From assembly GCA_020632665.1 (NCBI GenBank), contig JACKFC010000020.1, positions 1 through 64,000 of the forward strand: a stretch of 64,000 nt of DNA, given 5' to 3'. This DNA comes from Deltaproteobacteria bacterium. GTDB lineage: Bacteria > Myxococcota_A > UBA9042. The notes under the pieces are model-generated. The model did not search any database, had not been told where the DNA came from, and saw only the letters and a program-made list of their open reading frames with translations. This document shows, piece by piece, positions 45,168 through 53,447 of this stretch (position 1 is its first letter; each line of letters opens with the position of its first letter). Both the position numbers and the translations under genes were made by a program.

Positions 45168-45755
45168 TCAGCGCGCGCGTCGGGCGGACCACCGCTCGGC
45201 GCGCGTGCTGCGAAGCACGTGGTCGCGGAACGCGCCGTCCGGGCCGATCTGCAAATAGGCCTCCGCGATGCCGTGCCGCTCGAAGCCGAGCCGGTCGAGA
45301 ACCGCCGCCGAGCGCACATTCTCGGGCATGTGGTTGGCTTCGACCCGATGCAATCCGAGCGGACCGAAGCAGGCGTCGAGGACGGCGACCAGCGCCTCGT
45401 GCATCAGCCCGTGGCCGACGAAGCGCTCGGCGAGCTTGTAGCCCAGCCGCGCGTTCTGAAAGGGCCCACGCTCGACCGCGCTGACGCCGATGGTGCCGAC
45501 CAAGGTGCCGGCGGAGGCGTCACCGAGCGCGGCGCGCAGCCGCAGTGAGAGACGCGCGCCGCGGCCGAGGCGGGCGTCGGCGTCGGAGCGCGCCAGCGCG
45601 TCGGCCCACCACGCGCGGGTCGACCAATGCGGCGGGCGGGGCGGGTCCCACGGCGCGAAGTGGACGGCGTTGTCGCGATGCAGCGCGGCGTAGTCGGCGG
45701 CCTCGGCGTCATCGGCGGCGTTGATGTGCAACCGGTCGGTGCAGGCCTCGATCAT
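45168..45755 (-). CDS. RimJ/RimL-type GNAT N-acetyltransferase
   Basis: 195 residues with the GNAT fold. The acetyl-CoA loop is ERFVGHGLMHEAL (R/QxxGxG/A), followed by CFGPLGLHRVEANHMPENVR and SAAVLDRLGFERHG, which are diagnostic of the RimJ/RimL branch acetylating protein N-termini or small amines. The substrate cannot be predicted. It is the last gene of a five-gene minus-strand operon; its ATG overlaps the stop of the lipase-like gene (ATGA). Confidence 0.92.
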   Translation of the reverse strand: MIEACTDRLHINAADDAEAADYAALHRDNAVHFAPWDPPRPPHWSTRAWWADALARSDADARLGRGARLSLRLRAALGDASAGTLVGTIGVSAVERGPFQNARLGYKLAERFVGHGLMHEALVAVLDACFGPLGLHRVEANHMPENVRSAAVLDRLGFERHGIAEAYLQIGPDGAFRDHVLRSTRAERWSARRAR

Positions 45756-46411
45756 GCCGGCGCCCCCGCTTGCAGTCGGCCCTCGGCGAGGAAGCGCAAC
45801 ACCATCGCGCGGACCTCGGGGTGGTTCATGATCCAGGTATGCGAGGCGTGGACGGTGGCGAAATCGGTCATCCCGGGCAGGTGCGTCTCGTCGACCGCGA
45901 CGGTGCCGTCGCTGGGCCGCTCGGCGTGGAAGACGCCGATCCCGCGCGAGAGCCAGCTCACCGGGTTGCCCAGGCTGGGGGCGCGGGTGCCGGCGATGAC
46001 GGCGACCTCGGCCCGCAGCGCCGCCGGCCAGCCCTCGCCACGGGCGACGTCGCGACCGGCGGGGCCATAGAGCCAGGAGAAGGGCCCGAAGCGCTCGAGC
46101 GAGCGAGCCAGGTCGCTGCCGGCGTTCGGCGGCGCCAACATCACCACGCGGCGCAGCGGCACGCGCTCGGCCATGTGGCGGACCAGCACACCACCGAGCG
46201 AGTGGGTCACCGCGTCGAAGGGCCCCTCGCCGAGGTCCTGCTCGATCCACGTCGCGACCTGCTCAGCAAGCTCGGCCACCCCCTGCCGGCGCGACGGATA
46301 GGTCCGCGCCCAGGTCCGGTGTTCGGCGGCACGGAGGCTGCGATCCAGCCCGGCGAGGGAGATGCGGGTCCGCGCCAGGCCGTGCAGCAGCAGGACCGGT
46401 GGTTGGTTCAT
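45752..46411 (-). CDS. Alpha/beta-hydrolase, lipase or esterase-like
   Basis: 219 residues. It begins MNQPPVLLLHGLARTRISL, the oxyanion-hole HG motif, and carries the nucleophile elbow FDAVTHSLGGVLVRHM (GxSxG variant with Thr at the first position). Asp in VAVDETHLPGM and His in VHASHTWIMNH are candidates to complete the triad. The lack of a signal peptide suggests a cytoplasmic or membrane-side enzyme. The family includes PGAP1-like and EstA-type esterases. Both ends overlap neighbours by ATGA, with the acyltransferase upstream and the acetyltransferase downstream, hinting at lipid metabolism. Confidence 0.87.
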   Translation of the reverse strand: MNQPPVLLLHGLARTRISLAGLDRSLRAAEHRTWARTYPSRRQGVAELAEQVATWIEQDLGEGPFDAVTHSLGGVLVRHMAERVPLRRVVMLAPPNAGSDLARSLERFGPFSWLYGPAGRDVARGEGWPAALRAEVAVIAGTRAPSLGNPVSWLSRGIGVFHAERPSDGTVAVDETHLPGMTDFATVHASHTWIMNHPEVRAMVLRFLAEGRLQAGAPA

Positions 46412-47967
46412 CGATTCTCCTTGAGCAGTTCGTCGAACGCCGCGAGCCAACGCAGCGACTCTTCCGGCGGCACGCCCGCGGCGTCCATCGCTGCCGCCGC
46501 CACTTCGCCGTCGCGGCGATCGGCGCTGTGCGGCAACACGTCGTCGCCGAGGTCACCGACGCGTGCGGCGCTCGCTTCGAGGAAGAGCGGCTCGAGATCT
46601 GCGGGTAGGTGTCGCACCACCGCGCGCACGACGGCGGATTCGAGAAGTCGCGCCTCGCGCCGCAGGTCTGCCACCTCGCGCCGGTAGCGCAGGTACGAGA
46701 GCATCGAGGCGAGCAGCTCGCGGCCGTCGGCGTAGCGCTCGACCACGCGCAGCGCGGCCCAGCCCGAGAGCGGCAGCAGCGGCAGCAGGGCGACGCGGAG
46801 CCACGGGTCCAGCGAATAGGGTGCGTGGCCGAGCGCAGGATAGAGCCACGCCCCGGTCAGGGCCCAGGTCAGCGCGACCAACGCGAAGCCGACCAGGAGC
46901 TTGGTGGTCGCGACGACGTCCCGCCGCGGCGTCGCCAGGCGGCCGACCAGCCCGGCGAGCAGCGCGGCAGGCAGGTGCAGGAGCAGCCCGGGGAGCGCCA
47001 AGGGTAGCCAGAACAGGGCGCGACCGGAGCGGCGGACGAAGCGGGCGAAGACCGCCGGCAGCGCCCAATCGTGGTCGAGGTCGCGCTCCTGCAGGTCGAT
47101 GGCGTCGAGGCGGTCGCGGAAGTGGGCGACCGCGTCGAAGAGGCGGCGAATATCGGGCTGCTCGCGGACCTTGGTGTAGCCGGCGGCGAAGCGCTGCGCC
47201 AGCTCGACCCGCGCCTCGAGCGAGAGGCCGGGGGGCTGGTAGAGCCGCCGTACCGTCTCGAGGACGCGGAGGGTGTCCCAATCGTCGGCGTTGATGGTCA
47301 GGGCGCGCAGGGCGAGGTCGATCTCGTGGGTCAGGGCGCGGGCGGCGCCGCGCGGATCTGCGGCGGCGGCGGCGCGGCGGGCGTCGTCGATGCAGATCGG
47401 CGGGCCGAAACGGACCAGGACGTTGCTGCGGAAGCGCTTCGGCGCCGAGTAATTCAGCCCGACCGGGACGATGGTCAGCGGCGGGCTGCCGGCGGGCATC
47501 GAGAGGGCGAGGCGCGCCGCACCGGTGCGCAGCGGCTGGAGCTGGGCCTCGTCGTGCGAGAGCCCCTCGGGGAAGATGCCGATCGCGCCACCCGCCGCGA
47601 GGCGCTGCTGCATGGCGGCGAAGGCATCGCTGTTGTCGACGCGCGCCGGCGCGGCGGACGAGGCGGCGTCGACCTTGCCGTCGGCCTCGACGCGGCGGCG
47701 GATCGGGACCGCGCCGACGCCGTGCAGGATCGGCCGGAGCAGCGGGTTGGCGAAGAGGACGTCTTTCGCCGCGAAGGCGACCGGGCGCTCGCAGACGGCG
47801 ATCAGCGCCGCCGGATCGAGCATCGAGTTGGGGTGATTGCCCACCAGCAACACCGGCCCTTCGGTCGGCAGGTTTTCCTCGCAGGTGGTGCGGACGCGAC
47901 GAAAGAACGCCCCGAGCAGCAGCCGGATGACGGTGCGGAGCGGACCGTACAGGGCCGGTGGCGTCAT
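46408..47967 (-). CDS. PlsC-like acyltransferase with C-terminal membrane region
   Basis: 519 residues. The N-terminal half is an LPLAT/PlsC domain: LLVGNHPNSMLDPAALIAV supplies the catalytic His and Asp (one residue longer than HX4D, as in the NHPNxxxDP branch), AAKDVLFANPLL follows, then GAIGIFPEGLSHDEAQLQPL as the glycerol-phosphate-binding FPEG block. After residue 310 come four to five membrane segments (FWLPLALPGLLLHLPAALLA and so on) and an amphipathic tail. It probably acylates a lysophospholipid or glycerol phosphate at the inner membrane. It overlaps the M48 peptidase gene and the lipase gene by ATGA. Confidence 0.9.
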   Translation of the reverse strand: MTPPALYGPLRTVIRLLLGAFFRRVRTTCEENLPTEGPVLLVGNHPNSMLDPAALIAVCERPVAFAAKDVLFANPLLRPILHGVGAVPIRRRVEADGKVDAASSAAPARVDNSDAFAAMQQRLAAGGAIGIFPEGLSHDEAQLQPLRTGAARLALSMPAGSPPLTIVPVGLNYSAPKRFRSNVLVRFGPPICIDDARRAAAAADPRGAARALTHEIDLALRALTINADDWDTLRVLETVRRLYQPPGLSLEARVELAQRFAAGYTKVREQPDIRRLFDAVAHFRDRLDAIDLQERDLDHDWALPAVFARFVRRSGRALFWLPLALPGLLLHLPAALLAGLVGRLATPRRDVVATTKLLVGFALVALTWALTGAWLYPALGHAPYSLDPWLRVALLPLLPLSGWAALRVVERYADGRELLASMLSYLRYRREVADLRREARLLESAVVRAVVRHLPADLEPLFLEASAARVGDLGDDVLPHSADRRDGEVAAAAMDAAGVPPEESLRWLAAFDELLKENR

Positions 47968-49946
47968 CGGTCCTCCACGCCGTCGCGAGCGGCGCCGCCG
48001 GTCGAGGATTGCGCCAGCGCGACGCCGAGGGCTTCGGCGACGCCGCGCAGGAACTCGGCCTCGTGGACGGTGAGCATCGCATCGTCGTGGGCGGCGCGCA
48101 CCGCCGCGTCGACGATTTCTCGCCGCAGATGGGCGGGCGCTGCGGCGAGGTGGTCCAGCGCCGCGTCGACGCGGGCGTGGGTCAGCGCGCTGGCCTCGGG
48201 GAGGCTGATCTCACGGCGCCACAGCGGCGGCAGGGCGCTGCGGCCGGCGTCGAAGGCCGACCGCGCCGCTTCGCTGTCGCCGTGGGCGCCGACGTGGCTG
48301 ATCGCGCCGAGGACGTCGGCCATCGCCGCGGCGAGCGCACGCTTGCCGACGGCCGGCCCGCTCCGCTGCGGTGCCAGCGCGCGCCCGGCGAGGCGGCGAA
48401 CCACGACGCGCTCGAGGGCCAACTCGAAGATCGAGCGCTCGCCGTCGGCGTCGGCGAGCAGGGTGACGCCCCGGGCCAGCGCCTCGCCCTGGGCTGGCGA
48501 GAGGTCGCCGAGCGCCGGCGCGGCGAGCTCACAGAGCGGCAGGCGCCCTTCCTCCGGCAGCGCGATCGTGGCGTGCGCCAGGCGCAAGACCTCGGCGATC
48601 AGCGCGCTGCCGCCGGGGCCGCCGCCGACCACCCCGCGAAGACCCTCGATCTGCCGCACCCGCACGGACTCGTCGCGGTCGACGAGCAGCGCCAAGGTCA
48701 GGGCCGCGGCGCCGAAGGGCGTCTCGGTCGCCTGCCGCAGCGCGGTGGGAAGGGCCTCGATGGTCGCCCTGGCCTGCTGCAGTGGCGCGCCGGTGGCGCG
48801 CTCGACCAGGCCGACGACGACCGGGCTCGCCGCGACCTGCTGCCTGCTCTTCGCGGCGGAAGCGGCGGCGGCGGCGGCTTGCTCGCGCTCGCGTTCGCGC
48901 AGCAGCGCCTGCTCGGAAGGCTCGACCGGCGGGAAGCTGCCGTCGAAGCCTGGGTCGAGCCTGCGGATGCGCTCGATCAGGGGCGGATGGCTGGCGAAGA
49001 GCCGGCTCCAAAAGCCCTGCGACTCGGGCGCGCCGAGGAAGAGGTGGCTCATCGCGGCGGCCTGCGGCTCTTGCACGCTGGAGCCGTGCCGCCAGCCGCC
49101 GATCTTCTGCAGCGCGCGGGCGATGCCCGTGCGGTTGCGGGTGAATTGCACCGCCGAGGCGTCGGCGAGGTGCTCGCGTTCGCGGGCCACGGCGGCGCGC
49201 AACAGCCGGCCGGCGAGCAGGCCGAGCGAGCCGACCAGCCAGAGAGCGGCGCCGAGCGCGGCGAGCGGCCACGGCGCGTCGTGACGGGTCCTGTGCCGGC
49301 CGCGACCACGCAGCCCGAGCCGGAGCAGCACCAGGCCGAGGGTGCCCAGCGATTGGATGCCGGCCAGCCAGGCCATCAAGCGCATGTTGAGGCGGGTGTC
49401 GCCTTCGAGCAGGTGGCTCATCTCGTGGCCGATGACGCCCTGCAGCTCGTCGCGGTCGAGCAGCTCCAACGCGCCGCGGGTGACGGTGATCGCGGCGTCC
49501 TCGGGGGTCCAGCCGGCGGCGAAGGCGTTGATCCCGGGCTCCTCGTCGAGGACGAAGACGTGCGGCATCGGGTGGCCGGCGGCGATGGCCATCTCCTCGA
49601 CGACGTGGAGCAGCCGGGCCTCGATGGCGTCGGCGCGGCCGTGCAAGATCTGCCGCCCGCCCAGGGCGAGGGCGACCGCGCCACCGCCGGCGTCGAGCCG
49701 GCGCGACTCCTTCGACCAGCCGTAGGCGATGACCAACAAGCTGCCGAGGGCGGTGGCGAAGAAGAGCTTCGGCTGCCAAAGCGCCGGCGCGGCCATACCG
49801 CCGTGGCTCTGCCGGGCGGCCCAGACCTCGGCCAGGATGACGACGCCGTAGACCGCGCCGACCACCGCGGCGACGGCTACGACGAAGAGGGCGAGGTAGC
49901 GGCCGGAGCGGGCGCGGGCGACGTCCTGCTGGCCGAAGAAGTCCAT
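47964..49946 (-). CDS. M48 family metallopeptidase with TerB-like tail
   Basis: 660 residues. Two membrane segments lie at about 17-45 and 60-78. The zinc site is GVIGHEMSHLLEGDTRLNM (HExxH), with GINAFAAGWTPEDAAITV upstream as in HtpX and Ste24-like peptidases, and further membrane segments near 250-290. The last 120 residues are helical and resemble a TerB-type domain (AAHDDAMLTVHEAEFLRGVA). LemA next to an M48 peptidase is a recurrent pair in bacteria, thought to act in membrane protein quality control or stress. It begins 15 bases after lemA and overlaps the acyltransferase start. Confidence 0.93.
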   Translation of the reverse strand: MDFFGQQDVARARSGRYLALFVVAVAAVVGAVYGVVILAEVWAARQSHGGMAAPALWQPKLFFATALGSLLVIAYGWSKESRRLDAGGGAVALALGGRQILHGRADAIEARLLHVVEEMAIAAGHPMPHVFVLDEEPGINAFAAGWTPEDAAITVTRGALELLDRDELQGVIGHEMSHLLEGDTRLNMRLMAWLAGIQSLGTLGLVLLRLGLRGRGRHRTRHDAPWPLAALGAALWLVGSLGLLAGRLLRAAVAREREHLADASAVQFTRNRTGIARALQKIGGWRHGSSVQEPQAAAMSHLFLGAPESQGFWSRLFASHPPLIERIRRLDPGFDGSFPPVEPSEQALLREREREQAAAAAASAAKSRQQVAASPVVVGLVERATGAPLQQARATIEALPTALRQATETPFGAAALTLALLVDRDESVRVRQIEGLRGVVGGGPGGSALIAEVLRLAHATIALPEEGRLPLCELAAPALGDLSPAQGEALARGVTLLADADGERSIFELALERVVVRRLAGRALAPQRSGPAVGKRALAAAMADVLGAISHVGAHGDSEAARSAFDAGRSALPPLWRREISLPEASALTHARVDAALDHLAAAPAHLRREIVDAAVRAAHDDAMLTVHEAEFLRGVAEALGVALAQSSTGGAARDGVEDR

Positions 49947-49961
49947 CGGGCGGGATTCCGA

Positions 49962-50558
49962 CTAGCGCGTGAAGCTGGTGCGCGGCGCTTGCCGCTCGGT
50001 GGGATCGACGATCTCGAAGAGGTCGCCACCGGTGAAGCCGAAGGTTCCGGCGAGCAGCACGGCGGGGAATTTCTCGCGCTCGGTGTTGTAGACGGTGACG
50101 GCGTCGTTGTAGGCCTGCCGGGCGAATGCGACCCGATTCTCGGTCGAGCGCAGCTCCTCGGAGAGGTCGGCCATGGTCTGGTCGGCCTTGAGCTCGGGGT
50201 GGGCCTCGACCGTGACCAACAAGCGCGAGAGCGCCCCGCCGAGCGCGCCTTCGGCGCCGGAGAGGGCCTTCATCGCGCCGGGCGAGGTCGGGTCGGCGGC
50301 GACTTTGCCCTCGGCGTGGACGGCGGCGGCGCGGGCCTTCACCACCGCTTCGAGGGTCTCGCGCTCGTGCTGCAGGTAGCCCTTGGCGACGTCGACCAGG
50401 TTCGGGATCAGGTCGTAGCGGCGCTTGAGCTGGACGTCGATCTGGGAAAACGCGTTCTTCAGGCGGTTCCGTAGGGTCGTCAGCTTGTTGTAGACGCCGA
50501 CGGCGAAGACGCCGAGCGCGGCGAGGATGCCGACGAGGACGAGCAGGGTGATGGTCAT
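49962..50558 (-). CDS. lemA: LemA family protein
   Basis: 198 residues, the family length. One N-terminal membrane segment (ITLLVLVGILAALGVFAVGV) is followed by YNKLTTLRNRLKNAFSQIDV, QLKRRYDLIPNLVDVAKGYL and the long helices typical of LemA, then AFARQAYNDAVTVYNTEREK. The bulk of LemA faces the periplasm or cytoplasm as a helical bundle; its biochemical role is not established. GGAGG lies 8 bases before the ATG. It is the first gene of the operon with M48, acyltransferase, lipase and acetyltransferase genes. Confidence 0.95.
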   Translation of the reverse strand: MTITLLVLVGILAALGVFAVGVYNKLTTLRNRLKNAFSQIDVQLKRRYDLIPNLVDVAKGYLQHERETLEAVVKARAAAVHAEGKVAADPTSPGAMKALSGAEGALGGALSRLLVTVEAHPELKADQTMADLSEELRSTENRVAFARQAYNDAVTVYNTEREKFPAVLLAGTFGFTGGDLFEIVDPTERQAPRTSFTR

Positions 50559-50748
50559 GGCGGGGGCCTCCGGGAGCGAGCGACGCGGGAGGAGTGTGCG
50601 GCCCGGCCGGGTGTTGGAGCAAGTCTACTCCAGCAAAGAGGTGGTTTTTTGGCGGTTGGCATCGGGAGCTTCTACGGTGGTGCCGAGGTCGCTGCAGGTG
50701 CGCGACGAATTGGTGCCGCCGAGAACGCGGCAGAGAGTGGAGGCAGAT
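50559..50748. promoter_or_regulatory. Divergent intergenic region, lemA operon / Cys-rich lipoprotein
   Basis: 190 bases between divergent start codons. It must hold both promoters. A run of six T near 50644 is the only low-GC stretch. I see no convincing hexamers or operator repeat. GGAGG lies 5 bases before ATG 50749. Confidence 0.4.
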
Positions 50749-52242
50749 ATGATGCGGATCCCCAAGCTCATCGTGGCGCTGGCGGCCGTGGCGGCCCTCG
50801 GCGCGTGTTCGTCGGATGACGGCAGCGGCGGCAAGACGACGACGACCGACACCGCGGGCGGCAGCGACACCACCGGCGGCAGCGACAGCACCGGCGGCAG
50901 CGACGGCACCGGCGGCGACACCACTGGCGTGGACAGCGTCGGCGGCGACACCACCGGCGGCGACACCACCGGCGGCGACACCACCGGCGGCGACACCACC
51001 GTCGAGGACACCGGACCGGCGAAGAAGTACAACTCCTGCCCCGAGCTGGGCGATTGCGTCCTCGCTGCATGCGCGCCGAAGGGCTTCGCCGACGGCTGCT
51101 CGACGCAATGCATCGAGGATTCGGCGCAGCCGGCGATCAACAAGGGTCTGCCGCTGCTCTCGTGCGTGCAGAAGACCTGCCTGCCGAAGTGCAAGGACTC
51201 GACCGACCCGGGCTGCCTGAATTCGTGCATGTCCGAGGAGTGCGTCGCCGACCTGGTGCCGTGCATCACCGACATCCCCGAGCCCAAGGGCGACAAGACC
51301 TGCATGGAGGCCGGCAGCTGCTTCGACAGCTGCGAGGGCAAGCCGAATACATTCGCCTGCCTCTCGGGCTGCGTCGCGACGACCGACAAGGCCGGCGTCG
51401 AGGCCCTGAGCGCGATGGCGAAGTGCATGGCCACGGCGATCAAGGACGGCAAGGATCCCGAGGAGGCCTGTGCGCAGGAATTCATCGGCTGCGTGGTCAG
51501 CGGCAAGTCGGGTGACGCCAAGTGCATCGACTTCTTCTCCTGCCACAGCGAGTGCGCGGCAAAGTCCGAGGGCAGCGACGACGCGTGCTTCGCCGAGTGC
51601 CTGCCGAAGCTGACCAAAGAAGCCCAGGGCCAGCTCATCGCAGCGGCGCCGTGCTTCGAGGGCGGTGGTGATGATCCGAAGTGCGGCGAGAAGATGCTCG
51701 CTTGCATCGACCCGAGCGGCACCGAGACCTGCCTCTCGACCTTCGGCTGCGTCGAGGCCTGCAACGCCAAGGCGGGCGAGAACGGCGACCCGGGCGCCTG
51801 CATCTTCGGCTGCATCGGCAAGACGTCGAAGGAAGAGGCCCCGCTGGTGCTGGGCGTCATGAAGGCCTGCGACGATGGCGACGAGGCGGCTCCGGCCCCC
51901 GGCGAGGCGACCCCGACCGGCGACAAGGGCCCGACCAAGGCGTGCGTCGACTCGATCTTCGCCTGCGCCAAGCCCGCCGAGACCGGTGAGAACTGCGCCC
52001 AGGTCGGCGCCTGCATGGCGAAGTGCGACAGCGACAACGGCGAAGGCGGCGACGGCGGCTTCGGCTGCCCGGCGCAGTGCGCCGCCAAGGGTGCCAAGGC
52101 CGAGGTCGAGAAGTTCGTCACGGTGATGTTCTGCGACCAGGGCTGCGCCAAGCAGTGCGAGAGCAGCTCCGAGGAAGGCTGCAAGGACAAGTGCATCGCC
52201 AGCACGTGCGGTGCCGAAGCGGCGGCTTGCTTCCCGAAGTAG
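50749..52242 (+). CDS. Cys-rich lipoprotein
   Basis: 497 residues. The signal ends ALGAC (Cys20). A linker of about 65 residues made of Asp, Ser, Thr and Gly includes four GGDTT repeats. The rest is helical in character with regularly spaced Cys (motifs such as CVQKTCLPKCKDSTDPGCLN and CFDSCEGKPNTFACLSGCV), about 50 residues apart. These differ from the CDDGDxCT repeats of the other lipoproteins here and suggest a tandem array of small disulfide-linked helical modules. A strong terminator follows, so it is probably transcribed alone. Function unknown; surface location inferred from the signal. Confidence 0.88.
   Translation: MMRIPKLIVALAAVAALGACSSDDGSGGKTTTTDTAGGSDTTGGSDSTGGSDGTGGDTTGVDSVGGDTTGGDTTGGDTTGGDTTVEDTGPAKKYNSCPELGDCVLAACAPKGFADGCSTQCIEDSAQPAINKGLPLLSCVQKTCLPKCKDSTDPGCLNSCMSEECVADLVPCITDIPEPKGDKTCMEAGSCFDSCEGKPNTFACLSGCVATTDKAGVEALSAMAKCMATAIKDGKDPEEACAQEFIGCVVSGKSGDAKCIDFFSCHSECAAKSEGSDDACFAECLPKLTKEAQGQLIAAAPCFEGGGDDPKCGEKMLACIDPSGTETCLSTFGCVEACNAKAGENGDPGACIFGCIGKTSKEEAPLVLGVMKACDDGDEAAPAPGEATPTGDKGPTKACVDSIFACAKPAETGENCAQVGACMAKCDSDNGEGGDGGFGCPAQCAAKGAKAEVEKFVTVMFCDQGCAKQCESSSEEGCKDKCIASTCGAEAAACFPK
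50941..51000 (+). repeat. Four perfect 15-base tandem repeats in the linker of a lipoprotein gene
   Basis: Four identical copies of GGCGGCGACACCACC encode GGDTT four times in the surface linker. The unit keeps the frame, so the number of copies can vary without breaking the protein. Confidence 0.9.
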
Positions 52243-52278
52243 GCTGACGCAGCCAGCGAACGCGGAGCGATCCGCGGC

Positions 52279-52323
52279 GACGCCCCGCCCCAGGTTCCGG
52301 CCTGCGGCGGGGCGTCTGCTTTG
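52279..52323 (+). terminator. Rho-independent-type terminator after Cys-rich lipoprotein gene
   Basis: Arms GACGCCCCGCCCCAGG (52279-52294) and CCTGCGGCGGGGCGTC (52301-52316) pair over 16 positions with one mismatch around the loop TTCCGG. A short T-rich tail (TGCTTT) follows. It lies 37 bases after the stop of the lipoprotein gene. Confidence 0.75.
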
Positions 52324-52403
52324 GCGACGGCGAGATCGGCGCCGGTCGCTTGCGCGGCCGCGGTGGGGCGGCGATGCTGCCGGACGCAGGGGAGTCCAGA
52401 CCA

Positions 52404-53447
52404 ATGGCGCGTCGAATCGAAGCAGCAACGCAGCCCGAAGCGGCAAGGCAGTCCGAAGCAGGCGACGCGCGGCCGATACGCTTGCGCCGCGCCGTGGTGC
52501 GGACGCTCGCCTACGCCGACCTCTTCGACTTCCCCCTGCGCGACGAAGAGATCTGGCGCCAGCTCCTGCTCGAGACCGCGACCCTCTCGGAGGTCCGCGC
52601 CTTGCTCGAGGGGGCCGAGGACGACGCCTTCCTCGGGCCGCGGATCCGACGCGCCGGCGCCTATTGGAGCCTCGCCGACCGCCCCGACCACAGCGCCCAG
52701 CGCGAGCGCCGCGCCGCCACCGCCGAGCGCCTGATCGCTGACCACCGTGGCGTGCTCCGCCTCGCCGCGCGCCTGCCATGGGTGCGGATGGTCGCGTTCT
52801 CCGGCGGCACCAGCCGGCGCAACTCGATCCACGACGACGACCTCGACCTCTTCATCGTCACCGAAGAGGGCCGCACCTGGGCCGTCTTCCTCGGCTTGGT
52901 CGTGCTCGCCCGCGCCACAGGCTGCCGCGACGTGCTCTGCGCCAACTACCTGGTCGACAAGGTCCACATCACCGTCCCCGACGGCGGGGACCTCTTCACC
53001 GGTCAGGAGCTGCTGGGCCTCGAGCCGATCGCCGGTGAGCGCCAGCTCCGTCGCATGGCGACCGTCAACGATTGGGCGAATCGCCTGCTGCCGAACGCCG
53101 GGCTGCGGGCGCGCAACCCGCTGATCGGCGGGGTCGGCGACGACGACAGCCGCGCTGCAAAAGCGCAACGCTGGCTCGAGCGCGCGCTGCTTCCGACCGG
53201 CTGGGCGATCGAGCGCATCGCCCAACGCGGGCTGGGCTGGCACCTCGGCCGGAAGAAGCGGGCCAGCAGCGCCCGTGGCGGCGACATGCTGCTCCTCCCC
53301 GGCGTGCTCAAGCTGCACCAGAGCGACAACCGCGCCTCGGTCGTGCGCCGCTTCCGCGAGCGCCTCGCCGCGCTCGAGGTCGACGGTGAGGACCTCGACC
53401 GCCTGCTCGAGCCGCGCCGCCGCCGGGCCGCAGGAGGCGTCGCATGA
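52404..53447 (+). CDS. Nucleotidyltransferase-fold protein
   Basis: 347 residues. An N-terminal winged-helix-like region (AVVRTLAYADLFDFPLRDEE) precedes a polymerase-beta-type nucleotidyltransferase core: FSGGTSRRNSIHDDDLDLFI gives the GG motif and the acidic DDDLD metal site. The C-terminus is helical and basic. Proteins with this YADLFDFPL lead-in are often found beside radical SAM genes; the substrate is unknown. I chose ATG 52404, which has GGGGAG about 10 bases upstream; 52350 and 52374 are alternatives. The stop overlaps the next ATG (ATGA), the first of two such couplings in this three-gene unit. Confidence 0.8.
   Translation: MARRIEAATQPEAARQSEAGDARPIRLRRAVVRTLAYADLFDFPLRDEEIWRQLLLETATLSEVRALLEGAEDDAFLGPRIRRAGAYWSLADRPDHSAQRERRAATAERLIADHRGVLRLAARLPWVRMVAFSGGTSRRNSIHDDDLDLFIVTEEGRTWAVFLGLVVLARATGCRDVLCANYLVDKVHITVPDGGDLFTGQELLGLEPIAGERQLRRMATVNDWANRLLPNAGLRARNPLIGGVGDDDSRAAKAQRWLERALLPTGWAIERIAQRGLGWHLGRKKRASSARGGDMLLLPGVLKLHQSDNRASVVRRFRERLAALEVDGEDLDRLLEPRRRRAAGGVA

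Noticed and set aside
48529..52779. A 1416-codon minus-strand open frame spanning lemA, M48 and the lipoprotein gene
   Set aside because: It crosses several well supported genes on both strands and two intergenic regions; product is Arg/Ala/Pro-rich noise.
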